Assembly (NCBI RefSeq): GCF_031886125.1
Contig: NZ_CP119391.1
Span: 62,001 to 126,000 of the forward strand
Direction of reading: 5' to 3'
Source: Halomonas piscis
GTDB lineage: Bacteria > Pseudomonadota > Gammaproteobacteria > Pseudomonadales > Halomonadaceae
DNA length: 64,000 bases
Position 1 is the first letter of the stretch, and each line of letters opens with the position of its first letter. Below the pieces are notes generated by a model. The model did not search any database. It saw only the letters and a list, made by a program, of their open reading frames with translations, and was not told the DNA's origin. Shown piece by piece: positions 19,302 to 26,804 of the stretch. The position numbers were made by a program, and so were the translations under genes.

Positions 19302-20456
19302 CTACCTTTCCACCAGCCGGCCCGACGCCGGCTGGCCCGGCTCTTCCCGGCCGACATGTTTCACGTGAAACATCCGGACCGCCGTTTCGGAGAGCCAGCG
19401 GTTCTGCAAGGCACCCGGTTCAACGCTGGTAATAAAAGCCTGACACTGCATGGCCTCCAGCAGCTCGCAGAATCGCTGCTGGTACCTGCCGTCCAGCTCG
19501 GCAGGCAGGTCATCAATCAGATAGACACAGTGCCTAACTGCGGTGCCAGGCGCTGAAGAGCTTTCCAGAAGCCGGCCCTGGGCAAGCTTCAGCGCGCTGA
19601 CCACCAGCTTTTGCTGGCCTCGGGAAAGCACTTCGATCGCCGGTTTTTTGCGCAGCCGAATACGCAAGTCCGCCCGCTGAGGGCCCTGCTGGGTAAACCC
19701 CATCTGCGTATCGGTGGCACGCCCGGCATGCAGCGCGTCTGCCAGCGGGCGTTTTTTATCCCACCCCCGGGCGTAGTGCAGGCTGAGCCCTTCAAGGGGC
19801 AGCAGCGCCTTGAGCGTCTCTTCAAAGACCGGCAAAAAGGCGCTGAACCACTCCTGGCGCAGCCGGTCCATTGTTTCACCGCAACGCGCCAGTTCCTGCT
19901 CCCAAACGTCCAGCTGGGCGGCGTCGGGTCTCCCTTCTATTCTACCACGCCTGAGAAGGGCATTCCGATGTTTCAGCGCCCGGCGGGCGCCTTTCCAGGC
20001 GGGCAAAAATGCCTGTTTCACGTGAAACACTCCCCAGTCGAGGAATTCCCGCCGCCCCGCCGGCGGGCCTTCCAGCAGGCGAAAGGCATCGGGGTTGATC
20101 AATTGAAGAGGCAGCGCCTCTACCAGCTCGGCCAGCCGCGCATGGCGCTCGCCGCGCAGGCGCAGCTCAAGCTCGCGCTCGTCCCGGAGCCGGCGCACTC
20201 CCAGGGTAGTACCGGCGGCTCCCTGCTCGCCGGCAAGGCGGCCGAACAGCGCGAACTCGCCGGCGTCGTGCTGGATAACGTTCTTCAGCTGGCGGGTGCG
20301 GAAAGAGCGCCCCATGCCCAGAATATGAATGCCTTCCAGCAGGCTGGTCTTGCCGCTGCCGTTGGCCCCGGTGATGACGTTGATCCCGGCGGCGGGCGCG
20401 AAGGACAGCGGCTGGAGGTTACGCAGTCCGTGGAAGTTCAGCTGTTCGATACTCAT
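19302..20456 (-). CDS. recF: DNA replication and repair protein RecF
   Basis: A 384-residue SMC-like ATPase that helps load RecA at gaps. Walker A is GANGSGKTSLLEGIHILG near residue 30, the ABC signature region is VLSRGQQKLVVSALKLAQ, and Walker B is YLIDDLPAELD. Two parS palindromes lie inside the coding sequence, read as FHVKQ in the middle and MFHVKH near the C-terminus. The C-terminal tail GREEPGQPASGRLVER extends past the usual end, which the second parS helps to form. recF is separated from dnaN by a mobile-element region of about 5 kb, so it may need its own promoter. Confidence 0.96.
   Translation of the reverse strand: MSIEQLNFHGLRNLQPLSFAPAAGINVITGANGSGKTSLLEGIHILGMGRSFRTRQLKNVIQHDAGEFALFGRLAGEQGAAGTTLGVRRLRDERELELRLRGERHARLAELVEALPLQLINPDAFRLLEGPPAGRREFLDWGVFHVKQAFLPAWKGARRALKHRNALLRRGRIEGRPDAAQLDVWEQELARCGETMDRLRQEWFSAFLPVFEETLKALLPLEGLSLHYARGWDKKRPLADALHAGRATDTQMGFTQQGPQRADLRIRLRKKPAIEVLSRGQQKLVVSALKLAQGRLLESSSAPGTAVRHCVYLIDDLPAELDGRYQQRFCELLEAMQCQAFITSVEPGALQNRWLSETAVRMFHVKHVGREEPGQPASGRLVER
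19357..19372. promoter_or_regulatory. parS site inside the recF 3' end, perfect match
   Basis: TGTTTCACGTGAAACA read in the recF frame as part of MFHVKH. A protein-coding sequence that keeps a perfect ParB palindrome suggests selection for binding. Confidence 0.9.
20014..20029. promoter_or_regulatory. parS site inside recF, perfect match
   Basis: TGTTTCACGTGAAACA read on the minus strand within VFHVKQA of RecF. It is the fourth site of the cluster and 657 bases from the previous one. Confidence 0.9.
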
Positions 20457-20597
20457 ACGGGCACCGCGGTGGCAGACAGAAGGAAACGGCGCACCGCGGC
20501 TGGCGATGCGCCGTTCGGGAAGGAAGGCCGCCGGACCAGGCCGGCCGGGGCCAGGGTGGGATGGCAGCGCCGGCTAGCGTTTCAGTACGCTTCCGTC

Positions 20598-20760
20598 TTG
20601 ACGTCCTCCCCTCCCTGAAGGAAGGGGATTCCTGGTTGTTGCCTTCCAGTTTCCTGCTTCATAGTCCGCTGCTCCTTGGGATTGCCCGCAGAGGCTGACA
20701 CAGACTCCACAGGCTTAACCTCCCGCGCGCCCCGCGGTAGTTTTCTGCTCGTGCTCTCGC
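20598..20760 (-). ncRNA. Candidate omegaRNA (reRNA) of the TnpB element
   Basis: TnpB nucleases use an RNA from the 3' end of tnpB and the right end. The hairpin and terminal GAGGACGTCAA are as expected for its scaffold. The guide would then be the flanking DNA read on the minus strand from 20597 (beginning GACGGAAGCGTACTG), that is, the sequence upstream of recF. The 5' end is a guess. Confidence 0.5.
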
Positions 20761-21872
20761 AGCTTGTCGGCACCGGCCAGAATGGCCTTGCCCGCCTTGA
20801 GAATGTTCTTGGCAGCGTTGATGTCGCGGTCGTGATGCGCATGGCAGGTAGGGCAGTCCCAGACGCGGACTGTTAGCGGCATGGCATCGGAGATATGGCC
20901 GCAGGCGTGACAACGCTTGCTTGAAGGGTACCACTTGTCGATCTGAACAAAGTCTCGTCCGTACCACTCGGCCTTGTAACCCAGCATGGTGGTGATCTGA
21001 TGCCACCCCACGTTGCTGATGGCTTTCGCCAGCGAGCGGTTCTTGAGCATGTTCTTCACTTGAAGGCTTTCCGCAGCTACGACTTGGTTTTCGTGAATGA
21101 GCTGCGTGGTCAGCTTGTGCGCGAAGTCTTGACGCTGGTCGGCTATCTTTGCGTGGATGCGCGCGACCTTGAGTTTCGCCTTGGCCCGGTTGGCTGACCC
21201 TTTCTTCTTGCGTGACAGGCTGCGCTGCGCGCGAGCCAGTTTCTTCTCGGACTGCTTGAGATACTGGTGGTTGTTGACCTTCTGGCCGCCGCTGGTGATG
21301 ACCGCGTGGGTCAACCCCAGGTCGATGCCTGCTTCCTTCTTGCTGAACGGCAACGCTGCCACCTCTTCCTCGACGAGAATTGAGATGTGGTAGCGATCCG
21401 CGCTGTCCTTGCTGACCGTGACGCTGGAAGGCGTGCCGGTAAAGCGACGGCTCCAGCGGATATCCAACGGCTCTTTCTGCTTGGCCAGTTTGATCTGGCC
21501 ATCTCGCCAGGAGAAACCGCTGGTGGTATAGCGAACAGACTGGCGCGCCGTCTTCTTCTTGAAGGTCGGATACTTGGCCCGACCCTGAAAGAAGTTCTTG
21601 AAGGCGGTGTCGAGATTGCGCAGCGACTGTTGCAGGCAGACGTTCGACACCTCTTGAAGCCAGGCAGTCTCCGGTTCCTTCTTGAGCGCCGTAAGCAGCT
21701 TGGCGGTGTCGGTATACCCTATTCGCTCCTGCCGTTCGTACCAGGCATCGGTACGCAGCCGCAAGAAGTGGTTGTACACGTACCTCGCACACCCGAACGT
21801 CCGGGCAAGCTGTTCGGCTTGCTCGGTCGTCGGATAGAAGCGGTATTTGTAGGCACGCTGTACGGTAGTCAT
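20715..21872 (-). CDS. tnpB: TnpB, RNA-guided nuclease of IS200/IS605-family elements
   Basis: A 385-residue protein. The N-terminal helix-turn-helix-like part is RAYKYRFYPTTEQAEQLARTFGCARYVYN. RuvC residues are visible: Asp in AGIDLGLTHAVIT, Glu in VVAAESLQVKNML and Asp in HHDRDINAAKNIL. The zinc ribbon is CHACGH...CPTC. All catalytic and zinc residues are present, so the protein looks functional. ATG at 21872 is chosen because the homologue at 63701 starts the same way. A strong promoter ends only six bases upstream, implying a leaderless message. It is expected to cut DNA guided by the omegaRNA and so favour element retention. Confidence 0.93.
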   Translation of the reverse strand: MTTVQRAYKYRFYPTTEQAEQLARTFGCARYVYNHFLRLRTDAWYERQERIGYTDTAKLLTALKKEPETAWLQEVSNVCLQQSLRNLDTAFKNFFQGRAKYPTFKKKTARQSVRYTTSGFSWRDGQIKLAKQKEPLDIRWSRRFTGTPSSVTVSKDSADRYHISILVEEEVAALPFSKKEAGIDLGLTHAVITSGGQKVNNHQYLKQSEKKLARAQRSLSRKKKGSANRAKAKLKVARIHAKIADQRQDFAHKLTTQLIHENQVVAAESLQVKNMLKNRSLAKAISNVGWHQITTMLGYKAEWYGRDFVQIDKWYPSSKRCHACGHISDAMPLTVRVWDCPTCHAHHDRDINAAKNILKAGKAILAGADKLREHEQKTTAGRAGG

Positions 21873-21878
21873 GACCGA

Positions 21879-21907
21879 ATAGTAACTGCATATATTTAGC
21901 CTGTCAA
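21879..21907 (-). promoter_or_regulatory. Sigma70-type promoter of tnpB, apparently leaderless
   Basis: On the minus strand TTGACA (21907-21902), a 17-base spacer and TACTAT (21884-21879) are followed after six bases by the tnpB ATG. The transcript should start at or beside the start codon. Confidence 0.75.
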
Positions 21908-21976
21908 CAAGAACCGCTTGCGCGGTTCGCGCTTTCCTTCCCCGCACTAGAAGTACGGGGTTTGACGCGCATTTTG

Positions 21977-22047
21977 ATCAGATTTTGCGCGGGATACCCG
22001 GTACTTTCAGTGCCGGAAGGGATAGCGCGTCGCCCGCAGGGCGACCT
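21977..22047 (+). repeat. Solitary element end, inverted relative to the tnpB element end
   Basis: This 71-base stretch (ATCAGATTTTGCGCG, then a CCGGTAC/GTGCCGG hairpin, GGGATAGCGCG, and TCGCCC-GCA-GGGCGA hairpin) closely matches the end upstream of the second tnpB at 63568-63640. Here it faces the 3' end of iscB rather than a tnpB. Together with the tnpB end at 21902-21976 it forms a large imperfect inverted repeat centred near 21978. It may be the right end of the IscB element or a relic of another tnpB element. Confidence 0.65.
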
Positions 22048-22048
22048 G

Positions 22049-23416
22049 TTACGCCACCGTCTGCCCCGCTCCTCCCTTTGGTTGAATGGATGAGGTGAGG
22101 CGGTAGCCGTAGCCATCACCGCGTTGGATCAGCAAGCAGTGCTTGTGCGAGATGCCTTGCACCGCCCCCTGCTCGGTCTGAATGTTGAAGCTGCCTGTTT
22201 TACGCACAGCGACACGGCCCGTATGGATGCCGGCCTTCTTGCCGGTAGGCACGATGGCTTTCACCATGTCGCCGGTCTGAAAACCGTGCACCTGCTTCTG
22301 CCGCATCAGATAGCCACGCGGGAAACCGTGCCGGGTCAATCGGGTGCGTTGATAGCTGCCGCGCCCGGTGGCCTTGATCGTCAGCGTCGGCACCTGCCAA
22401 TGGTGCAGGGCGTCCATTGGGCCGACGCAGGCGGCGTCCAGGGCATGGGTCTTGGGAATGCCGAGGCGCTGGCGGTTGTACTTGGTGCGCCCGCCGCTAC
22501 CTGCTGTCACCGGCAGACCGGTGGCCTTGAGAGCACCGAACAGCACCCAACGGGTCGCGTTGACGGCGCTGGCATCCCGCAACGGGCGCTTGAGCTCACA
22601 TTGCACGCGCTCCTGTCGAGCATCCGCCGACAGGTTGTTAGCCTTGAGTCGCTTCTTGAGCCCCTTGTCGGTGGTGAAGAAAGTGTCCAGCGTGCCGTTG
22701 CCCTTGCCCTGGTTGCAGGCGTGGCAGGCCAGCGTCAGGTTACTGACGCGGTGCGAGCCACCGTGAGCACGAGGTACCACATGCTCGACGTCCAGTGGGG
22801 TGTCGGTATCACCACAGTAGGCGCACTCGCGCCCCCACTTTTCCAGCAGGTATTCGCGCACCTCGTAGCCGAGCCGCGAGCCCTGCTGGTACTCGACACC
22901 GCTGATCTCCGGGTTGTCCAGCTTCTGCGTATCGAAGCGCACCAGCTCCTGACTGATGGCAGTGACCGGCGCCAGACGCGTCAGCCGGTTCACCCAAGCC
23001 GTGATGGTATCGACACGGTGCTGCAGGCTGGGAGCCAGCCAGCCCTTGGGTCGGGTGCGGTTGTTGAAGCGTGGCGCCCGGTAGCGCAGGTTCTGACGGC
23101 GACGACGGCGACGAAAGGCTCGGCGCTGCTCCAGCGCCTTGCGAATCTGAAAGCCACGATGGACAAGCTCGAACAGGCACAGCACGTGACGATCCTCGGC
23201 ATCCTCGCGCACTAACGCCAGCCCGGTGGTCTTGCTGCCGGGGTCGATGCCGAGTCGCAGCGGCTGGGTGTCACCCTCCACCCGATCCTTGAGCCGGATC
23301 GTGAACGGATAGCGCTTATGCACCACAGCGCGACCGCGTTCCCGCAACAACCGGGCGCGCTTCTCGCTGCACGGCATCAGGGGCCGTTTCTGTTTGTCCA
23401 ATACGAAAACCGCCAT
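22049..23416 (-). CDS. iscB: IscB, RNA-guided RuvC-HNH nuclease (Cas9-ancestor family)
   Basis: A 455-residue protein with complete IscB layout. The PLMP domain VLDKQKRPLMPCSEKRARLL opens the protein. RuvC-I is LRLGIDPGSKTTGLAL near residue 55, followed by an Arg-rich bridge helix (RRAFRRRRRRQNLRYRAPRF). RuvC-II is VTAISQELVRFD. The HNH domain CAYCGDTDTPLDVEHVVPRA...ACHACNQGKGN has its zinc cysteines and catalytic His. RuvC-III is KTHALDAACVG. A C-terminal TAM-recognition-like domain ends the protein. Both active sites are intact. The start at 23416 follows AGGAG. It acts with an omegaRNA read from upstream of the gene. It neighbours a tnpB element, and no TnpA is nearby. Confidence 0.95.
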   Translation of the reverse strand: MAVFVLDKQKRPLMPCSEKRARLLRERGRAVVHKRYPFTIRLKDRVEGDTQPLRLGIDPGSKTTGLALVREDAEDRHVLCLFELVHRGFQIRKALEQRRAFRRRRRRQNLRYRAPRFNNRTRPKGWLAPSLQHRVDTITAWVNRLTRLAPVTAISQELVRFDTQKLDNPEISGVEYQQGSRLGYEVREYLLEKWGRECAYCGDTDTPLDVEHVVPRAHGGSHRVSNLTLACHACNQGKGNGTLDTFFTTDKGLKKRLKANNLSADARQERVQCELKRPLRDASAVNATRWVLFGALKATGLPVTAGSGGRTKYNRQRLGIPKTHALDAACVGPMDALHHWQVPTLTIKATGRGSYQRTRLTRHGFPRGYLMRQKQVHGFQTGDMVKAIVPTGKKAGIHTGRVAVRKTGSFNIQTEQGAVQGISHKHCLLIQRGDGYGYRLTSSIQPKGGAGQTVA

Positions 23417-23419
23417 GCG

Positions 23420-23690
23420 ATTTTCTCCTGTGTTAATGCCCTTACGGGCCTGGTGTCGCGGATCGTTCGATCCGTCTCCCCTCGGGAATGTCGATAACCG
23501 GCTCCTGCCTGACGGCAGCGATCAAGACCTTCGGCGTTTTACCTTGCGCCAGCATGATCCTGACCTTCCAGAACCCGCCGCTGAGGAAGCACGGCGGGGT
23601 GGGTCTTGGCGACCTGTTACCAACGTAGCGGGTTGACTACCGCTTTCCCTGGTCAGCCGGGCTTGCTTTCACAAGCCTCTCCCGTCAGGG
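23420..23690 (-). ncRNA. Candidate omegaRNA of IscB
   Basis: IscB omegaRNAs are encoded directly upstream of the gene. The 250-270 bases before iscB have no gene and hold several hairpins on the minus strand: CTCTCCC-TGAC-GGGAGAG (about 23677-23694), GCTTGTGAAAGCAAGC (about 23662-23677) and CGGATCG-AACGATCCG (about 23461-23478). The guide would be the sequence just outside the element end, inside the neighbouring ectoine-synthase-like gene. Boundaries are approximate. Confidence 0.55.
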
Positions 23691-24079
23691 AGAGGTAGCT
23701 GACCGTCGTACAGCGGGTAGCTGCCCTGCTCGTCGTGATCCTCGGGGCCAACCAACGACGGGGTAAACACGCACAGCACCGTCATGCCCTTCTCGCTGCT
23801 GAGAATGTGCTGCTGATGCTTGTCCAGCGCATACATCACGCCGGGCTCAAGCGCCCACTTGCCGCCTTCGGTGAGGTCTTCGATCTGCCCCTCGCCGTCG
23901 ATGCAGATAACGCTTTCCTTGTGGTTCTTGTACCACATGTGCAGCGCCTGGCCGGGCTTGATATAGGTTTCATGGAGCGAATGCCCCATGCCGTCGGCGC
24001 GCAGCGTGTAGCGGCGGCTAATGAACTTGTCTTAGTCGATGGCGTTGCGTTCGGCATCCTCGTGGGTGCGTACGATCAT
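23669..24079 (-). pseudogene. Ectoine-synthase-like (EctC family) gene with an in-frame stop
   Basis: Reading from ATG 24079 (with AGAGGAG upstream) gives MIVRTHEDAERNAID, a typical EctC start, then TAA at 24034-24032, then the same frame continues for 120 codons with clear EctC cupin sequence: SVICIDGEGQIEDL, GVMYALDKHQQHIL, VLCVFTPSLVGPEDHDEQGSYP. EctC cyclises N-acetyl-diaminobutyrate to ectoine; this is an isolated relative without ectA or ectB. The last 10 or so residues come from the left end of the IscB element, which abuts its 3' end. The single nonsense codon suggests a recent pseudogene. A start at 23989 after the stop would lack 30 residues. Confidence 0.85.
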
Positions 24080-24161
24080 GAGATTGACTCCTCTTTGCGT
24101 TTCCCCAGGCAAGGGCGCCCTGGTGTTCCAACCGCTGTCGAATGGAGACTTCAGCAGCGAC

Positions 24162-25577
24162 TCACCCCTGCCAGGTGGGGTCGGGCATGGCCGGAAACCG
24201 CGGCGGGTGGGCTTCCATGTAAGCATGGCAGGCCCGCAGCACGCGAATATCGTCGTATTTGCCGCCGGCCAGCTGAAAGCCCACCGGCATGCCGTCCGCG
24301 GTAAAGCCGCAGGGTACCGAGGCCGCCGGCTGCTGGCTCAGATTGAACGGGTAGGAAAACGACGCCCATTCTTCCCAGTCGCGCATGTCGCTTCCCGGCG
24401 GCACTTCGTGATTGATCGCGAACGGCTCGATGGGCACCGTGGGCGTCATCAGCAGATGGTAGGACTGGTTGAAGCGCTCAAGCTCCAGGGTCAGCCGAGC
24501 GCGGTCGGCCTGGGCACGGAACAGATCCACTGCGCTCCAGCCCTCGGCGTGGCGGGCGTTGGCGACCAGCCCGGGGTCCAGCTGCTGGCGCTGCTTTTCG
24601 TCGCACTGGCTCCAAAGCTCGAGCGAGGCGGTGAACCACAGCCGGCGAAAGATATCGATCGGCGAGGCAAACCCCGGGTCGATTTCGACCACCTCGGCGC
24701 CCAGAGCCTCGAGGTTTTCCGCCGCTTCGCGCACGCGCTCGGCCACCTGGGGCGCTACCCGGGCATAGCCCAAATCCGGCGAATAGGCAATGCGCAGGCC
24801 GCGCAGGTCGGCGTCCAGGTCCACGCCCCAGTCGTCGGGCTGGCCACGCACGGCGTAGGGGTCGCTGAAGTCATAGCGGCCGATCACGTTGAGCATGCGC
24901 GCCGCGTCGCGAACGTTGCGAGTCAGCGGGCCGATATGGGAAAGCGTAGGCTCCTTGGCCGGCGGCCACTGGGGCGTCTAGCCGAAGGTGGGCTTGAAAC
25001 CGAAGACGCCGGTAAACGCCGCGGGAATGCGAATGGAGCCGCCGGAATCCCCACCCTGATGCAGCACGCCCATGTTGAGCGCCGCCGCCGTCGCGGCCCC
25101 GCCGGAGGAGCCGCCGGGCGTCAGCCGGGTATCCCAGGGGTTGGCCGTGGCGCCGTAGACGCGGTTGTCGGTGACCGCCTTCCAGCCAAACTCGGGGCTG
25201 TTGGTTTTCCCCAGCAGCACTGCGCCCGCTTCGCGCAGCATGCGCGCCGGCGGAGCGTCCTTTTCGCACAGGCTGTCGGCGACGGTCAGCGAGCCTTCTC
25301 GAGCGGGCATGCCGGCCACTTCGGTGAGGTCCTTGAGTGACACCGGCACGCCGTCGACGGGCCCTGCCGGGTTGCCCTGGCCCCAACGCCTGGCGGAAGC
25401 GTGGGCGGCGTGCCTGGCGCCTTCGTGGTCGACGTAAACGTAGGCATTGACGCTATCGTTGAAACGCTCGATGCGCTCGAGCGCCGCCTCGGTGGCTTCA
25501 ACGGGTGACGCCTTGCCGGCCTTGAACAGCGCGACCAGCTGGCCGGCGTCCATCATTCCCAGATCCGTTTCGCTCAT
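24162..25577 (-). pseudogene. Amidase-signature-family gene with an in-frame stop
   Basis: From ATG 25577 the frame encodes 199 residues and stops at TAG (24980-24978), then continues in the same frame (TPQWPPAKEPTLSHIGPLTRN) for 271 codons to 24162. Catalytic residues lie before the stop: Lys in VPVSLKDLTEV, Ser pair in TPGGSSGGAATAA, and nucleophile Ser in GDSGGSIRIPAAFTGVFGFKPTFG. The intact protein would be about 471 residues, the normal amidase length. It lies 82 bases upstream of the EctC-like gene in the same direction, so they were probably an operon. Both carry exactly one nonsense codon. The substrate is unknown. Confidence 0.85.
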
Positions 25578-25621
25578 GTAGGGCCTCTATTCGCGGGAAG
25601 AAAAATTCGGCTCACTTTTAA

Positions 25622-26725
25622 TTACAGTCGCATTGGCATAATTACGTAAAGCGTATCTCCGCCGCCGGGCTCTTCCAGCAGCGCGCTGCTGTTGGGGTCG
25701 GCCAGAGTCATCTGCACGCGGTCTTCCCCGAGTACGCTCATCACGTCGATAAGGTAGCCGACGTTGAAGCCCATCTCCATGGCCTGGCCGTCGTACTCCA
25801 CCGCGATGCTTTCCTCGGCCTCTTCCTGTTCGGGGTTGTTGGCCATGACCTTGAGGTTGTCGGCTTCCAGGTACAGCCGCACGCCGCGGTATTTCTCGTT
25901 GGACAGGATCGCCGTGCGCGACAGCACCTGGCGCAGCTCGGCTCGCTCGGCGAGCATGACCTTGTCGCCGCCGCGCGGTATCACTCGCTCGTAGTCGGGG
26001 AACTTGCCGTCGATCAGCTTCGAGGTGAAGGTGAAATCGCCGGTATGGGCGCGCACGTGGGTCGGCCCCAGGGTTAGGCTGACCGGCTCGTCGCTGTCGT
26101 CGAGCAAGCGGGAAAGCTCGAGCACGCCCTTGCGCGGCACGATCAGCTTCTGCGCCTCGTCGACGTTGACCTCAAGCTCCCGGGAACACATCGCCAGCCG
26201 ATGACCGTCGGTAGCCACGGCGCGCAGCAGCCCTTGCTGTATTTCCAGCAGCATGCCGTTGAGGTAGTAGCGCACGTCCTGCTGGGCCATGGCAAAGGCC
26301 GTGGCGTCCATCAGGCGCTTGAGCGTGCCCCGCGGAACGCTCAGCTCCTGCCTGGCGTCGGTGTCCTCGATGCCGGGGAACTCGGCGGCAGGCAGCCCGG
26401 CAAGCGTAAACCGCGAGCGGCCGCTGACCAGCAAAACGCGACCGTCTTCCGCGGTGAGCTGAAGCTCAGCCTGTTCGGGCAGCGACTTGCAGATATCCAT
26501 CAGCTTGCGCGCCGGTACGGTGATCGCCCCCGGCTGCTCCACGGCGCTGGCCACGGTGCGGCCGATAAGCTCGACCTCGAGGTCGCTTCCGGTCAGGGCA
26601 ACCTGGTCGCCCTCTATCTCTATCAGCACGTTGGAAAGCACCGGCAGCGTCTGGCGACGCTCCACGACGCCGGCCACCAGCGTCAACGGCCGCAGCAGCG
26701 CTTCTCGGGAAATGGAAAATTTCAT
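25622..26725 (-). CDS. dnaN: DNA polymerase III beta sliding clamp
   Basis: A 367-residue processivity clamp, the E. coli length. It shows MKFSISREALLRPLTLVAGVVERRQTLPVLSNVLIE at the N-terminus, three repeated clamp folds, and the end GGDTLYVIMPMRL. ATG at 26725 is the family start; the extended frame to 26800 has no support. It lies 79 bases after dnaA. The downstream neighbour should be recF, but a mobile-element region follows instead. Confidence 0.97.
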   Translation of the reverse strand: MKFSISREALLRPLTLVAGVVERRQTLPVLSNVLIEIEGDQVALTGSDLEVELIGRTVASAVEQPGAITVPARKLMDICKSLPEQAELQLTAEDGRVLLVSGRSRFTLAGLPAAEFPGIEDTDARQELSVPRGTLKRLMDATAFAMAQQDVRYYLNGMLLEIQQGLLRAVATDGHRLAMCSRELEVNVDEAQKLIVPRKGVLELSRLLDDSDEPVSLTLGPTHVRAHTGDFTFTSKLIDGKFPDYERVIPRGGDKVMLAERAELRQVLSRTAILSNEKYRGVRLYLEADNLKVMANNPEQEEAEESIAVEYDGQAMEMGFNVGYLIDVMSVLGEDRVQMTLADPNSSALLEEPGGGDTLYVIMPMRL

Positions 26726-26804
26726 CAAGGCTCCAGGGTTTGACTTGAGAATGTTGACTTGAGGGTTTCGACCAGCGTGTCGATGAGCGCATCGACGCAC
26801 CGAT

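Larger units (their letters stand above)
20598..21980 (-). mobile_element. IS200/IS605-type element with tnpB only (no tnpA)
   Basis: A tnpB gene bracketed by hairpin-rich ends. The upstream end has CCCCGCACTAGAAGTACGGGG (21940-21960) and GAACCGCTTGCGCGGTTC (21911-21928). The downstream end has a CCCC...GGGG hairpin (about 20605-20635) and finishes in GGACGTCAA (complement, ending at 20598), the usual right-end layout. No TnpA gene is present, so the element would need a transposase in trans. It is inserted just upstream of recF. The left boundary near 21980 is approximate. Confidence 0.7.

Noticed and set aside
23669..25577. Stop-codon recoding in the EctC-like and amidase genes
   Set aside because: The two stops differ (TAA and TAG), sit at unrelated positions and show no recoding structure; pseudogenes are simpler. 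Sequencing error is not excluded.
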